NCBI GenBank assembly: GCA_026168455.1
Contig: CM047427.1
Span: forward strand, 10,941,505 to 11,005,504
DNA: 64,000 bases
Source of the DNA: Theocolax elegans
Lineage: Eukaryota > Arthropoda > Insecta > Hymenoptera > Cerocephalidae
Direction of reading: 5' to 3'
The position numbers were made by a program, and so were the translations under genes. The notes beneath the pieces are model-generated. The model was not told where the DNA came from. It searched no databases and saw nothing but the letters and a program-made list of their open reading frames with translations. Shown here piece by piece: positions 13,037-23,487 of the stretch. The first letter of the stretch is position 1; the number at the start of each line of letters is the position of its first letter.

Positions 13037-13861
13037 TACTATAAAAATATGAAGAAACCCAGAGTTTTAGACTGTAACGTTCTTTTTACGATAGATATAA
13101 GCAAATAACGAAAAATATCGCCAAAAAAGCTCTTGACTTTGATCACTTATAACTCAAAAACAAATAGAGATAGATACTCAAATTTAAGATCAGAAGAAAA
13201 CTGAGATCAAGTAGATTATTAGAATAAAAAGATCAAATATCTCAAATTGGTCGAAAATTATGGAAAAAATAAAAGTAAGAAGACGATTTGGCCTAAAAAA
13301 TCAGCAAATCTTTTAAGGGGGTGGCTTTACCGATGGATTTCCGATCGAGATAAAAAAGTTAATTATTATACATTTATCTAAAAAAATACGCTCTTTTATG
13401 CAACACCCGAGTACATAAGCACTAGATAATTAAATAATAAATCATTCTACAAAGTTCCAGGTCAATACAACAAAGACACCCTAAAAAATTTCTGCACCGA
13501 AAATGTACGATTCTCCGTGATTTTTCGGTGTTGCATAAAAGTGAGTATTTTTTTAAATAAATGTAGTAATTACCGTTTTTGGCTCAGTAGGTAATCCACC
13601 AAATTGTTTAATCAAAATATCGTTAAATTCGTTTTTCTTTCATAACTTACAACCAAATCAAGATATTTGAACTTTTTTTTAATCTAATCAACTCGATCTC
13701 AGTTTTCTTCTGAACTTAAGTTTGAGTATTTATCTTTAATTGTTTTTGAGTTACAAGTAATCAAAGTCAAGAACTTTTTTGGTAAAGTTTTTTGTTATTT
13801 CCTTATATTTATCGTAAAAAAGAACGTTACAGTCTAAAACTCTGGGTTTCTTTATATATTT
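13037..13861. mobile_element. 825-bp foldback element
   Basis: Long inverted arms: AGAAACCCAGAGTTTTAGAC near 13053 faces GTCTAAAACTCTGGGTTTCT near 13833, then AACGTTCTTTTTACGATA faces its complement, and pairing continues inward (ATTTATCTAAAAAAATACGC facing a matching stretch at about 13530-13563). The centre contains a block also found at 21905-22062. There is no ORF of useful length. The element directly abuts the CACTGAG MITE at 13868. Confidence 0.85.
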
Positions 13862-13867
13862 ATAATA

Positions 13868-14049
13868 CACTGAGAAAAATTTATTAGTATAAATTACTAT
13901 TTTAATGGTAAAAGGAGGACAGACTTACACAATTGAAAAATTGCCACCATTGAGGAAAAATTACTGTTAATAATGGCAATTTTTATCATTATTATGGCAA
14001 TTTTTACCATTAAAATATAGTAATTTGTACTAAAAAATATTTCTCATTG
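13868..14049. mobile_element. 182-bp CACTGAG-family MITE with TA flanks
   Basis: TA, then CACTGAGAAAAATTTATTAG, to TTTCTCATTG then TA. Arms pair: TAAATTACTATTTTAATGGT facing ACCATTAAAATATAGTAATT. Same ends and flanks as 850-1057 but a different interior, so it is a separate subfamily. Confidence 0.8.
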
Positions 14050-14329
14050 TATAACATATCCTAGAGTTTAAAATTTTTAAATCTCTCGTTTAAAAAGTCC
14101 TTTTATTTTTAATACTTATATCAAATCTATTAAAGTAAACTGCCGTTAGATATACATATTTATATGGTTTATTTTTCCTACTTCTTTCTTAACTTTCGGC
14201 ACAATTTTATTTGAAAATAATAAATTTATTATTTACTTATTTATATATCTATGATATAAATAATTACTATAAAGAACAATTTTTTTGCTAAACGTTGCTC
14301 TCCCTTTTTTCTTACAATTTAAAGGCTTT

Positions 14330-14662
14330 TCTTGCGACAAAGATGTAAATTGGAGGAAGGACGAGGGGTAACGCAGAAGAAACACGGGTGGTGCCCATAA
14401 TCTAAAGCTTTCGAGAGTGGGGGGCGTCGTCGGAGGCTGCTCCTTCAGTAAGACGCCGCAAAAGCAAAGGAATCGCAAAGTTATATAGAAGGGTGAGTGA
14501 GATCGGAGGGTAAACGAAGATTAGACTCCTTCGAACCACTGAAAATTCAAGAGTCGACTTTTCTTTCCTCTTTCTTTTTCGGGTGGGGTACAAAGGACCG
14601 TGTTGATCTTTTTTTTTACTTACAGATGGCTGTCAACCGTGATGGTTATAAGAGATCGCGAG
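14330..14662 (+). promoter_or_regulatory. Promoter-like island with possible start exon
   Basis: GC-richer sequence ending in a strong donor (AAGG|GTGAGT, about 14490). Then comes a pyrimidine-rich acceptor (TTTTTTTTACTTACAG) immediately before ATGGCTGTCAACCGTGATGG at 14626, and another donor (CGAG|GTAATC) after 14662. This could be a 5' UTR exon plus a 37-nt start exon (MAVNRDGYKRSR) of a plus-strand gene whose later exons were not found. Strongly speculative. Confidence 0.3.
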
Positions 14663-14766
14663 GTAATCAGCTTTTTTTTCGTATAGTTAGAAATATACGA
14701 GGAAACGTTTATTTATGGATAACATTAAAATAATAATAATAAATAACAGCATTCGTTCGAATGTAG

Positions 14767-14769
<3 letters not shown>

Positions 14770-14810
<41 letters not shown>

Positions 14811-14812
14811 TA
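14770..14812. repeat. TA microsatellite
   Basis: About 17 uninterrupted TA units followed by a CATATATATGTATATG tract, directly before the composite element at 14823. Confidence 0.9.
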
Positions 14813-15041
14813 TGTATATGTACACTGAGAGACCAGTTCACGTAAAAATTACTATATTCTTCATGGAATTGAGCAACAAACTCACATAATGAGGAATTTC
14901 GCTATGCACATGGTAATATTTGCTATATGTTTCCCAATTTATGGAATTATTTTCCTCTAAATATTACAATATAACATAGTAAAAATTTAAATAATAAAAT
15001 ATAAGAAAGGTGGTTATCAAATAGTAAATAAATAAATTAAT

Positions 15042-15360
15042 AAAAATAACCCGAATTTATATTCAAGTTTTACTAAACTTAATAGCAAAATTTAATGTAT
15101 TTTAAAAATTAAGAGAAACTTTCGCCTTATTTGTATAAACTAGAATAGTAAAATTTTCATATCCAGCATAGTAAAAATTATGCAGACCAAGTGCCAGCCG
15201 AAAAATAACCCGAATTTATATTCAAATTTTACTAAACTTAATAGCAAAATTTAATGTATTTTAAAAATTAAGAGAAACTTTCGCCTTATTTGTATAAACT
15301 AGAATAGTAAAATTTTCATATCCAGCATAGTAAAAATTATGCAGACCAAGTGCCAGCCGA
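15042..15360. repeat. 159-bp tandem duplication
   Basis: The block beginning AAAAATAACCCGAATTTATA and ending CAAGTGCCAGCCG at 15200 is repeated at once from 15201 with only one visible substitution near the start (CAAGTTTTAC against CAAATTTTAC). It lies inside the composite element and must be a recent duplication. Confidence 0.92.
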
Positions 15361-15593
15361 TTGTCAGTTAGGTTAGGTGGCTTATTATTATTATACTTTT
15401 ACATAATTAATTAACGCATTGGACTAATCTGAATCGACAGAATTTTGTGTATTTTAATTGTAAATCGACTGATATATTTATTTATTGAGATTAATCTTTG
15501 CATAATACTATAAATGTTAATAAAGTTCCGGTATCATTTGAGCAACGTGTAACATATGAGGACGATTCGAAGTTAGGCAATAGAAAAGTGTTG

Positions 15594-15666
15594 ATGGCGC
15601 AGCGGTTATAGGTGCTCGACTTCGACCCCGAGGATCCCAGGTTCAAATCCCGACGCCGGACTGGAT
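15594..15666 (+). repeat. tRNA-like sequence with Pol III boxes
   Basis: TGGCGCAGCGGTTATAGG resembles an A box and GGTTCAAATCC is a textbook B box, followed by a T run (GGATTTTTTTC) that could end Pol III transcription. The expected acceptor stem does not pair, so it is a tRNA-derived relic or SINE head, not a functional tRNA gene. It sits within the composite DNA element. Confidence 0.6.
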
Positions 15667-16315
15667 TTTTTTCTTTCTTTAATTTATTAAATAAAATTTC
15701 ACTAAATCTAATGTACATAAACCCGAGTAGAAATGCTAGCCAGGCCGCCTGAATTAGAAAACAGGGCCTGAAAAGGCCGCCTGTTAAGGGCCGGGATACG
15801 AATGTAATGGAATTTAAGTCAGGGCCTAATTTTGTTAGTTCGGATGTGAGGTTATAGTAAAAGTCAATTTTGTTAGTTCGAATGTGAGGTTAGTAATAGT
15901 ATCTACAAATTATATAGTATTGTATATAAATTTTCAGGTTAGAATTTTATCAAGAGTTTTTTATAAATATAAAATGAATAAAAAAATGATAATGCTCAGA
16001 AGCTTAATTTACTAAGAGTTCGAAGGTATCGATTGAAAAGGAAAATACAATATATAAATAGTGAAAGTTTAAAAAAACACTTTAATAATATAAAAGTTTA
16101 TGCAGTATTATATTGCTTTAAATATGTGAAAAGATTTAATTTTGTATTGTATAAAAAAAGTGCAAAATTATTAATATTATATTATATTAAGATTGTTGTA
16201 ATTATTTGGAAATTATATTAAACCATATATTTTAATTATATTATCTATAATATTTATGTTTAATAAATATTGATGTATTAAAATGCATTTTATTCTATTT
16301 ACAAAACCTATACGC

Positions 16316-16345
16316 ACACACACGCACACACACACACACACACAT
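16316..16345. repeat. CA microsatellite
   Basis: An ACACACACGCACACACAC tract of about 30 bp inside the nested element. Confidence 0.9.
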
Positions 16346-16452
16346 GCATGTACGCACGCCTAATTAACCTTATATTTATAATTTTATATTAGTATATTTT
16401 GTGGTTTTTAAGATTACAAAGCTGTTACACATGTAAGATAACGTTTTATTAA

Positions 16453-16683
16453 CCTTTAGAGGACGGGATGGCCCCTATACGGGCCATGCCCATGATCGAC
16501 CCTTTACATGTGTTAGTTTAGAGATGAGGCATCACATAAACTCGATTTCTATAGAAAAGTGAGAGAAAACAGTAAACCCAAATCCCCGTCCTGTAAAGGT
16601 TAAAAGTGATTCGATGTTCTTAGACATTAATTTTATTGAAAAAAGAAGCTTTTTTGAACCAGAAAATCCCCGTCCTCTAAAGG
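16453..16683. mobile_element. 231-bp piggyBac-type MITE (TTAA flanks)
   Basis: TTAA at 16449-16452 and 16684-16687 flank inverted ends CCTTTAGAGGACGGG and CCCCGTCCTCTAAAGG. A third, internal copy of the end (CCCCGTCCTGTAAAGG) lies at about 16583-16599. TTAA target duplication with short terminal inverted repeats is the hallmark of the piggyBac superfamily. It has no ORF and lies within the 15722-16922 element, so it inserted later. Confidence 0.85.
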
Positions 16684-17033
16684 TTAACAATTAAAAACAA
16701 ATGTAAAATAACAAATACATTCAGATTTAGTTTTTACTACTAATTCAGTGCCTTAATATCACCTGAACATACCCACAAAATAGTATTACATAAAACAGGC
16801 CCTGATCTCCACCCCATTACATTTTTTAAAGGCCCTTTACAGGCACCTGTTCAGGGCCTTTTAATATTCGTCAGGTACCTGAACAGGGCCTTCTTTTTGC
16901 CTGGCAATCATTTCTACTCGGGAATAAAAATATTAAAACTCCAATAAATAAATTAAAATAAAAATAAAATAAAGAAGATGGCGCGCAAGCAGCTGAACAA
17001 AATAAATTTTTCTTTCTATGTATGTAAAACAAA

Positions 17034-17104
17034 AATTGCTATACTGCATAGTAAAATTTGCTATACTGCATAGTAAAATTTGCTATACTGCATAGTAAAA
17101 TTTA
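17034..17104. repeat. Three tandem copies of a ~24-bp unit
   Basis: GCTATACTGCATAGTAAAATTT is repeated three times near the right end of the composite element. The unit contains the AGTAAAATT motif seen in the terminal parts of the family. Confidence 0.9.
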
Positions 17105-17910
17105 AAGATTTCAAAGTTTACAAAGAAGTATAGTAATTTTTACTACTTTGCGAGTTTGTTGCTTCGTTCCTACAAAAATATAGTAATTTTTATGTGAACT
17201 GGTCTCTTAGTGTATATATATATATGGATGGTCTCTTTCAAAATAAAATGGGCAAGCAAAATTGAGTTGATAAGTTGTAATATAATTAAAAATTACGTAT
17301 ATTTTAACATTTTACAAGTGCATAATGAATTGAGATTATGTGTGGTAAGAACATTCTGGCACTGACCATCTAAACGTCAAAAGAAAAAAAAAGAAAAACT
17401 GTGTTTCATTTTTGTTTGAACTTTGATTTGGGAAAATATATAAAATCTTGCACGTCTAACACGAAAAACCAATGAATGATATAAAATTATTTAACAACAC
17501 AAAGATAGTATAGTATAGAATTATTACCCTAATTTCGTAAATATTCGATAAAAAAACATCATATTTTCCAAAAAATTTTGTCCAACAAAAGATAAAGAAA
17601 CGTTTCTTTTAGTTAACAAAGTAGGCCAGTTGTATAGGCTAAAAATATCATGTTTTTCGCTGATTTCCCGCCAAATATATTTAATTAATCTTATGTAAAT
17701 AGATAATTTTTTAAACATGTCAATTTATGTATTTTTAGGTTGGGTTTATATTGAATAGGAGGGATTTTTGAAAACCCACATGAAAATAATAAATAATTAT
17801 TTTTTTAAATATTTTAATATTCATATAACAAATTTGTTAAGTATGATATTTTTTCTGTAAACAGGTAGAACCTAAAAAATTTACAGCTATTCGATAACCC
17901 CAAACATACC

Positions 17911-18046
17911 CCAGTAGAAATCTGACCATAAATGTAACGTTTTTTAACCCAAAAAATGACCAAGTGTCATAAAATACCCAATAAATGCCTAATTAATAGC
18001 AAAATTAAAGTTTTAGTTAACCTTCAAATGATAAATTTCTACTAGG
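17911..18046. mobile_element. 136-bp MITE, CCAGTAGAAAT ends
   Basis: CCAGTAGAAATCTG at the left faces ATAAATTTCTACTAGG at the right. A second, more decayed copy lies at 31489-31637, sharing TGATCATAAATGTAACG and AAAATGGGCAAATGTCATAAAATA type sequence. Confidence 0.65.
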
Positions 18047-18461
18047 ATATGCCTAAATTCTTATCAAAAGTTTATATTTTTAATAATATTTCACATTGAC
18101 CGGTGTTTTAAAATATTAGATATTCAAAGATGTATTTGAGTCGATATTTTTTAACCACAGTAATTTTTGCATTTATACGAATACCAATTGCGAAATCCCT
18201 TTTCACGACAATATTCTAATATACGTTCAAAAATTACAGAAGAAAATCGTAAATCGTTTAGTAATCAAAATAAGATTATTTTTAACCAATTTACAATGAA
18301 ATGAAGCATATAATTAATTAATCATCGGCTGTTCAAATAACCCAATTTTTATCATCTCAATTACAAATGTTAGTTTTAATTTTCTAACAGGGAATTTGGA
18401 GAGGTCGAAAAATAACGTTAATTATTACGATGAACAATTACATTTGATGAACAAAGAAAAT

Positions 18462-18501
<40 letters not shown>
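18462..18501. repeat. AG microsatellite
   Basis: About 20 uninterrupted AG units immediately upstream of the promoter-like island at 18540. Confidence 0.95.
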
Positions 18502-18504
<3 letters not shown>

Positions 18505-18539
18505 GCAAGGTGTATACACTAAAAAAGTGATATACATAA

Positions 18540-19330
18540 GGAAACGAAATCGAATAAAAGTAGCACAAAAGGAAGAGGAAGGAAGGACGGAAGGAAGGAA
18601 GGAAGGAGAGCGAACCCGAGTTACGGAGGGATGACGATGCGAGGTAAGGTGGGTAAGATGGCGGACAATTTGCCGGTCGACTACTCTTGGCCGCGCGCGA
18701 GCTTCAACCCCCTACCACCCTCCAAAAGAAAGAGAGAGGGAGTAATAGATGTTCCTCCTCCGCGAGATAGGAAAGTTACCCACGTACAATCGAAACTTCA
18801 ACGGATTCCCCGGAAACTCGAATATTTCGTTTAACCAAAATGACTCTCTCTATATATATATTTACACACACAGCGAGTGAGATCGTTTAAAAAAAATTCT
18901 TTTTTCGATAAAACATTCGTTTAAGCAAACACTTATTAACAAAAAAATGTACATCATTGAACTTATACACACACACACACACTTTATAAAACCGACACGT
19001 TTAATCAAAGTCCGTGAAGGCATAATCTAAAATAAACTTTTGACCTATACGCGCGAAGAGAGTTGATCGAAGGGAACGCGTTTATGGAGCCATTAAGCGC
19101 GAGTATAACGTTAAAAAAACGAAGAGTAAGAAGAATCAAGATATATATATATATATATATAAGTGCGAGTAGGCGAAGGACATAAAAGTATAGCGAGCAA
19201 TCTTGCGTCCGTCGAGAAAGTAAAGTAGGTACGGCAGTTTCCTAGGAAAATCCAAGAGGACACGTTTCCCCGCTGTAATAAATAAACAACTTTATGAGCT
19301 TTTGCGAGGAGTTCTTAAAAGCTCGTATAT
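18540..19330 (+). promoter_or_regulatory. GC-richer promoter-like island
   Basis: CpG-rich relative to its surroundings, preceded by an (AG)20 tract and GGAAGGAAGG repeats. It contains ATGACGATGCGAG followed by a strong donor (GTAAGG) at about 18643, and an AAGATGGCGGAC motif. The 67-codon ORF from 18631 has no family resemblance. It could be the first exon of a plus-strand transcript; no later exon was identified. Confidence 0.35.
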
Positions 19331-19502
19331 GCGCGATCCTATATGTATATGTATATACGTATACACCTCGGTTATACGAATAAAAACGTGTAATCGACAT
19401 TTTTCTATAGATATCTTCTCCTTCTGTATTATTTCAAAAATAGAGTATTTATATATAAACATTTTTTTAAAAAAAGTATAATAATTTTATTTTGTTTATC
19501 AC

Positions 19503-19510
<8 letters not shown>

Positions 19511-19559
<49 letters not shown>

Positions 19560-19873
19560 GACGGAGCTGGAGGATCCGTTAAACGAATTACCTTGTGCAT
19601 GAAAAAAAAGAAAAGAAGAAGGATGTTAAAGACCGTTTAGAACGAGGTGTATAACCACATCGCGCAAGCTTTACCTCTCGTTATTACGTGGTATACTATG
19701 GGTGTATATATATATGTATAATTGTCCTCTCTTCTAAGTCGATTTTACCCTTTCCCTTCGCAATCCTCGTCCGCCCTCCTTCTCACCCTTCTCTTTTAAG
19801 CATTCCGTCCGCCATCTTCTCACTTAATAAAATAATTACCCAGAGCCAATTAAGCGGCTCTCTTACCACCACC

Positions 19874-19906
<33 letters not shown>
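19511..19906. repeat. TA and CT microsatellites
   Basis: (TA)23-24 at about 19511-19556 and (CT)n at about 19876-19905, bracketing another moderately GC-rich patch (19557-19870). The ORF spanning the CT tract is low-complexity and not credible. Confidence 0.9.
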
Positions 19907-19909
<3 letters not shown>

Positions 19910-19989
19910 ACTATGTATAACCGAGCTTTTGTCCTCGAGTACTAAAACAAAGACGGATAGAGACGGTCGATTCGACGACCGACCGACAC

Positions 19990-21139
19990 GTGCGCGAATC
20001 AAACTTACAGATCTTTATAGATGTGTATTATATACATTCTTATTTTTTTTTATCATCAGTAATATTAGTCTATACGATAGTAATGAGTATAATCGATATC
20101 GATCTTTATAGAACCTATTTCAAATTAGAGATGTATATATGTTCAATATCAATACTTTTTGCAGATTTCGTTCAGTCGAAATTTCGATCTTTTTTAAAAT
20201 TTTGTACATTTTTAACTTACATGTAATTTTATGAATTTGCCAAATTTTTAACCCTTAAATTGCAGTTTGGATTTAGCTATGATTTTTAAAAATTTGAAAC
20301 ATTTAAAGATATGAAATGTTATACTTATCCTATTAGTGACAAAAATTATTGTTTTCTCCTTTGATTTAAAATTAGTTCGTGAATTGACAAGTGAATAAGT
20401 TTTATTGCAAGGAAGAAACTATATAAATATTTTTAACCTATTTTTACTTAAAATGATTATTATACAATTAAGGAATGGAACGAATTGCATTTGTAAAACG
20501 ACAGATTTTTAAGATCGATTGTAATTTTTTTTTCATTGCCATAACTTATGAGTATAATCAAAGATTAATTCGATCGTATGACAAGATATTATTTTCAAGC
20601 AAAAAATGAATAAAACAAAGATTAATTTTTCTTAAAATTGTATAGGTACTGAAAATATGTCGATACACTGAAAATAGAATTTACAGATTTTTAAGAGGAT
20701 GACAAAGCTAATAAAAAATTCAAATTTATGTAAACTTATTGAATATGTTTATAATTTGTGTACTTTAGATTAAAGAAATGATACAAGTTACAATACACTA
20801 ATATTGTTTTTCTCAATTGATAAAAATTAATATATACATATATATCCTTTATGGCCCTTAAAAAATTCGGCGAAGCCTCTTAAAACGTGATATGATTATT
20901 ATAGTCGATTGGAAGTGACGTGATTGGCGAATGGTGACGTAAAAAAATACATAAGAAGCGTATGATCGCATGTATCAAGGAAACTGGGACAAAGCACAAG
21001 TTTTGAAAAGAAGCGGGCTTTGGAAAAAGAACGTAACCTGCCTTTCTCCTTTCGGTTGTCTTGCTTTTTATATTTTAAAATTTAAACAATTATATTATAA
21101 ATAAAAAAATTTTAAAAAACAGAATAACAAAGTGGGTAC
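19990..21139. other. AT-rich region, no gene seen
   Basis: No coding frame or clear repeat structure; a few CpG-containing patches (20870-21060). Confidence 0.5.
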
Positions 21140-21350
21140 TTTCACGCAAGTTGAGTCCTGATATTGTCAGACTCAGAAACTGTTCATATATTTTTTAATA
21201 AATTAAAATGAATTTTTGATAAATGCTAAACGACAAGCCCTTTATTATATTTTAACCTATATATACACATAAATTTTTTTAGATTTTTAATTTAATATTT
21301 TTTATACAATTTTTGGGTTAAAAGGTGTAGATCCCTGTAATTTGGGTTCA
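21140..21350. repeat. Inverted copy of the 6325-6640 repeat
   Basis: Read on the minus strand it follows the order of motifs seen in sideroflexin intron 3 (AACCCAAATTACAGGGATCT, ACCTTTTAACCC, GGGCTTGTCGTTTAGC). Moderately diverged. Confidence 0.5.
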
Positions 21351-21356
21351 ACATAC

Positions 21357-21880
21357 TCTTAAGGGGAGTCCATACCGATCGTTTCACAAATCCGCCACCC
21401 GCAAATTTGGGAGAAGAAGTGGCGCTACCGTTATAGATAGGCCGAGTTCGCGTATTCCACAATAATATGGGTAATTAAAGAAAATGGAGTTTTTACCACA
21501 CAAAATCGAAGTTGAACGCCATAGCTATTGATGTAATGATTACATATTACTTGACTGATCGAAAAGTCAATATTTTCGAAGAAATGTGATAAGTACGAAT
21601 CAAGCTGAAAACGCGCTTTCAAATCTCTTCGAAATTCTCACTATTCGTCAAAAATACTGACTTTTCGATCAGCTAAGCAATATGTAATTAATCATTACAT
21701 CAATAGCTCTATGGCGCTCAACTTAGATTTTGTGTGGTAAAAACTCCATTTTCTTTAATTGCCCATAGTTATTGTCGAGTACGAACTCAGCCTATCTGAC
21801 GGCAGCGCCACTTCTGCTCGCAAATTTTCGGGTGGTACTATGTTAAACTATAATCTATACGGATTACCCTTAGGGGATAG
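21357..21880. mobile_element. ~520-bp foldback element
   Basis: Near full-length inverted repeat: AGAAGTGGCGCTACCG faces GGCAGCGCCACTTCTGC, GAAAATGGAGTTTTTACCAC faces GTGGTAAAAACTCCATTTTC, and GATCGAAAAGTCAATATTTT faces AAAATACTGACTTTTCGATC, with outer ends AAGGGGAGTCCATACCG and ATACGGATTACCCTTAGG. A half copy of the same family is at 62311-62565. Confidence 0.88.
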
Positions 21881-21904
21881 CATAACCGGTAGGTCACTGA
21901 CTGA

Positions 21905-22062
21905 GCAAAAAAGTTAATTATTATATTTATTTCAAAAAATATGAATTAATATGTGGAACCCGAGTATAGAAGCACTAGATAATTAAATAATAATTAATTC
22001 TATAACGTTCCAGGTAAATACAACAATGACATCCTAAAAAATTTCTGCACCGAAAATTTGTA
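21905..22062. repeat. Block shared with the 13037-13861 foldback
   Basis: AAAAAAGTTAATTATTATA and CCGAGTATAGAAGCACTAGA through ATTTCTGCACCGAAAAT correspond to 13356-13505. It is the interior of that foldback without its arms. Confidence 0.75.
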
Positions 22063-22342
22063 AAATCATATCTCAAAAGTAAATTGTAAACATTGTAATT
22101 TAAATATATAATTAGCTTGTATATTTTTTTGTATACATCCTATTAGAGAATTGAAACCTGCATTTAATAGATTGTAAATAATTTATTTGCATAGAAATGG
22201 GTGAAAAACGTAATTAGTTTTACTTCTTTGATGAAACGCTTTTTCTCGTAGTTCTTAAGTATTCCTTTGTTATATTCGGATTAATTATATAAATGTTAAA
22301 TTGTTCCGAGATTATCCTCAACCGAAAAAGTTTTCGATCATA

Positions 22343-22598
22343 CACGGAAATAAAATTTTCAGTATATTTTACTAAACTGTTACTAACACGGTAACATACT
22401 GCCTAAATGCAAAAAATTACTGAACTTCAAGTAAAAATTAGTAGACTTTTATTAAAAATTGCTAGAAAGTTCAGTAAAAATTGTTAAAAAAATGTTAAGT
22501 AATTTTTTGGGTTTCAGCAGTCTGTTACCGCGTTAGTGAAAGTTTAGTAACATTTACAGAAAGTATAGTGAAATTGACTAAAACATTTCTCTCCGCGT
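22343..22598. mobile_element. 256-bp palindromic MITE, CACGGA ends, TA flanks
   Basis: TA, CACGGAAATAAAATTTTCAG to ACATTTCTCTCCGCG, TA. Arms pair through TACTAAACTGTTACTAACACGG facing CGCGTTAGTGAAAGTTTAGTA-type sequence and CAAAAAATTACTGAAC facing GTTAAGTAATTTTTTG. It has the same architecture as the CACTGAG family and is probably a related subfamily. Confidence 0.75.
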
Positions 22599-22599
22599 A

Positions 22600-23410
22600 G
22601 TAACAAAATCCGTTTCACTCGAACCTATTACCTGGCTAGATTTATTAACCATTTCTTATGCTACTCACCTAAAACAAAATACATAAAATAATATATCGTG
22701 TTTCTCGTAAATATATAGATTTATATTATTTAATTTTATTAAAAAAGTTTTATTCCCAATCAAATAAATAGATTCAATATAATTGTCACCGATCAACACA
22801 GCTTCACCTTATACTTTAATCCAAAACAATTAAATTATATCAGATATTAAAAATTCGTGTAATCTGACATTCCCGAATTACCGACACTTACATTAATTGA
22901 ATGAAGTATCAAGGTCTGCGCTACCTTGTAACCATCATATCATATTTACCTTGAAATTTCAAATAACAAATATATATATATAAATATTACAAGTATATAT
23001 TATATACAAATATATTACAGTCAAACATCGCACGCACACAACGTTACGTAATTAACGAATTTTAATCTAGGAAAATTATGAGCGCGAATAAACACGATAC
23101 AATTAACAATGCAGTGTTAATCAATCTATATACGTATCGAAGAAGGGAAAATCTATATTTATATATTTATACGCAGACAATTCAACATTTTTTACCTTTA
23201 CTGACTAACCATACAAATTAATCAACAATTTCAGTGAACCTGCTCGGATAATGTGAAATTTTTATCACGCTTACGCAAACATTATTGATACCTTTTTACT
23301 CTTTCTTCTTCTTTTTTTTCTAATCGTGTCAAGTATTAATTACCGTGAATCATTTAGATAAGGCTTAACACGTCAGTATATCAGTGAGAGAGAACTTTGA
23401 AAATCTGATT
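22600..23410. other. Upstream region of the first peritrophin gene
   Basis: AT-rich, no gene seen; presumed upstream regulatory DNA of the gene starting at 23488. Confidence 0.45.
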
Positions 23411-23412
23411 GT

Positions 23413-23450
23413 ATAAAAGGTGCTGGAGTACATTTTTTATTTACCAGTTT
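23413..23450 (+). promoter_or_regulatory. TATA box and likely start site, first peritrophin
   Basis: TATAAAAG at 23413-23420 followed about 30 bp later by a CCAGTTT initiator-like sequence. The coding start ATGAAAG lies 75 bp downstream of the box. The second peritrophin gene has the same TATAAAAGG arrangement. Confidence 0.7.
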
Positions 23451-23487
23451 CATCTTGTATACCATAAACGCCTAATTACAGTTTACG

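Larger units (their letters stand above)
15722..16922. mobile_element. 1.2-kb inverted-repeat element nested in composite
   Basis: Left end CCCGAGTAGAAATGCTAGCC faces right end TTGCCTGGCAATCATTTCTACTCGGG (first 14 bases perfectly inverted). Sub-terminal repeats of the type CAGGGCCTG/CAGGCCCT alternate at both ends, which is typical of the binding-site arrays of some DNA transposons. No transposase frame is seen; a 62-codon AT-rich ORF at 16033-16221 looks like chance. A TTAA-flanked MITE is inserted inside. Confidence 0.75.
14823..17212. mobile_element. 2.4-kb composite CACTGAG element with TA flanks
   Basis: The left end CACTGAGAGACCAGTTCACG and inner GTAAAAATTACTATATT match the reverse complement of the right end (AATATAGTAATTTTTATGTG, then AACTGGTCTCTTAGTG). 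TA flanks both ends, so the whole interval looks like a single mobile unit. Second-layer inverted pieces (GAGCAACAAACTCAC facing GCGAGTTTGTTGCTTCG) support the pairing. The interior contains a 159-bp tandem duplication, a tRNA-like sequence, a 1.2-kb nested inverted-repeat element, a piggyBac-type MITE and a 24-bp triple repeat. No transposase ORF is present, so it would be non-autonomous. Confidence 0.8.

Noticed and set aside
19688..19945. 85-codon ORF with Ser/Leu run
   Set aside because: Its repetitive part is the CT microsatellite translated; there is no conserved sequence.
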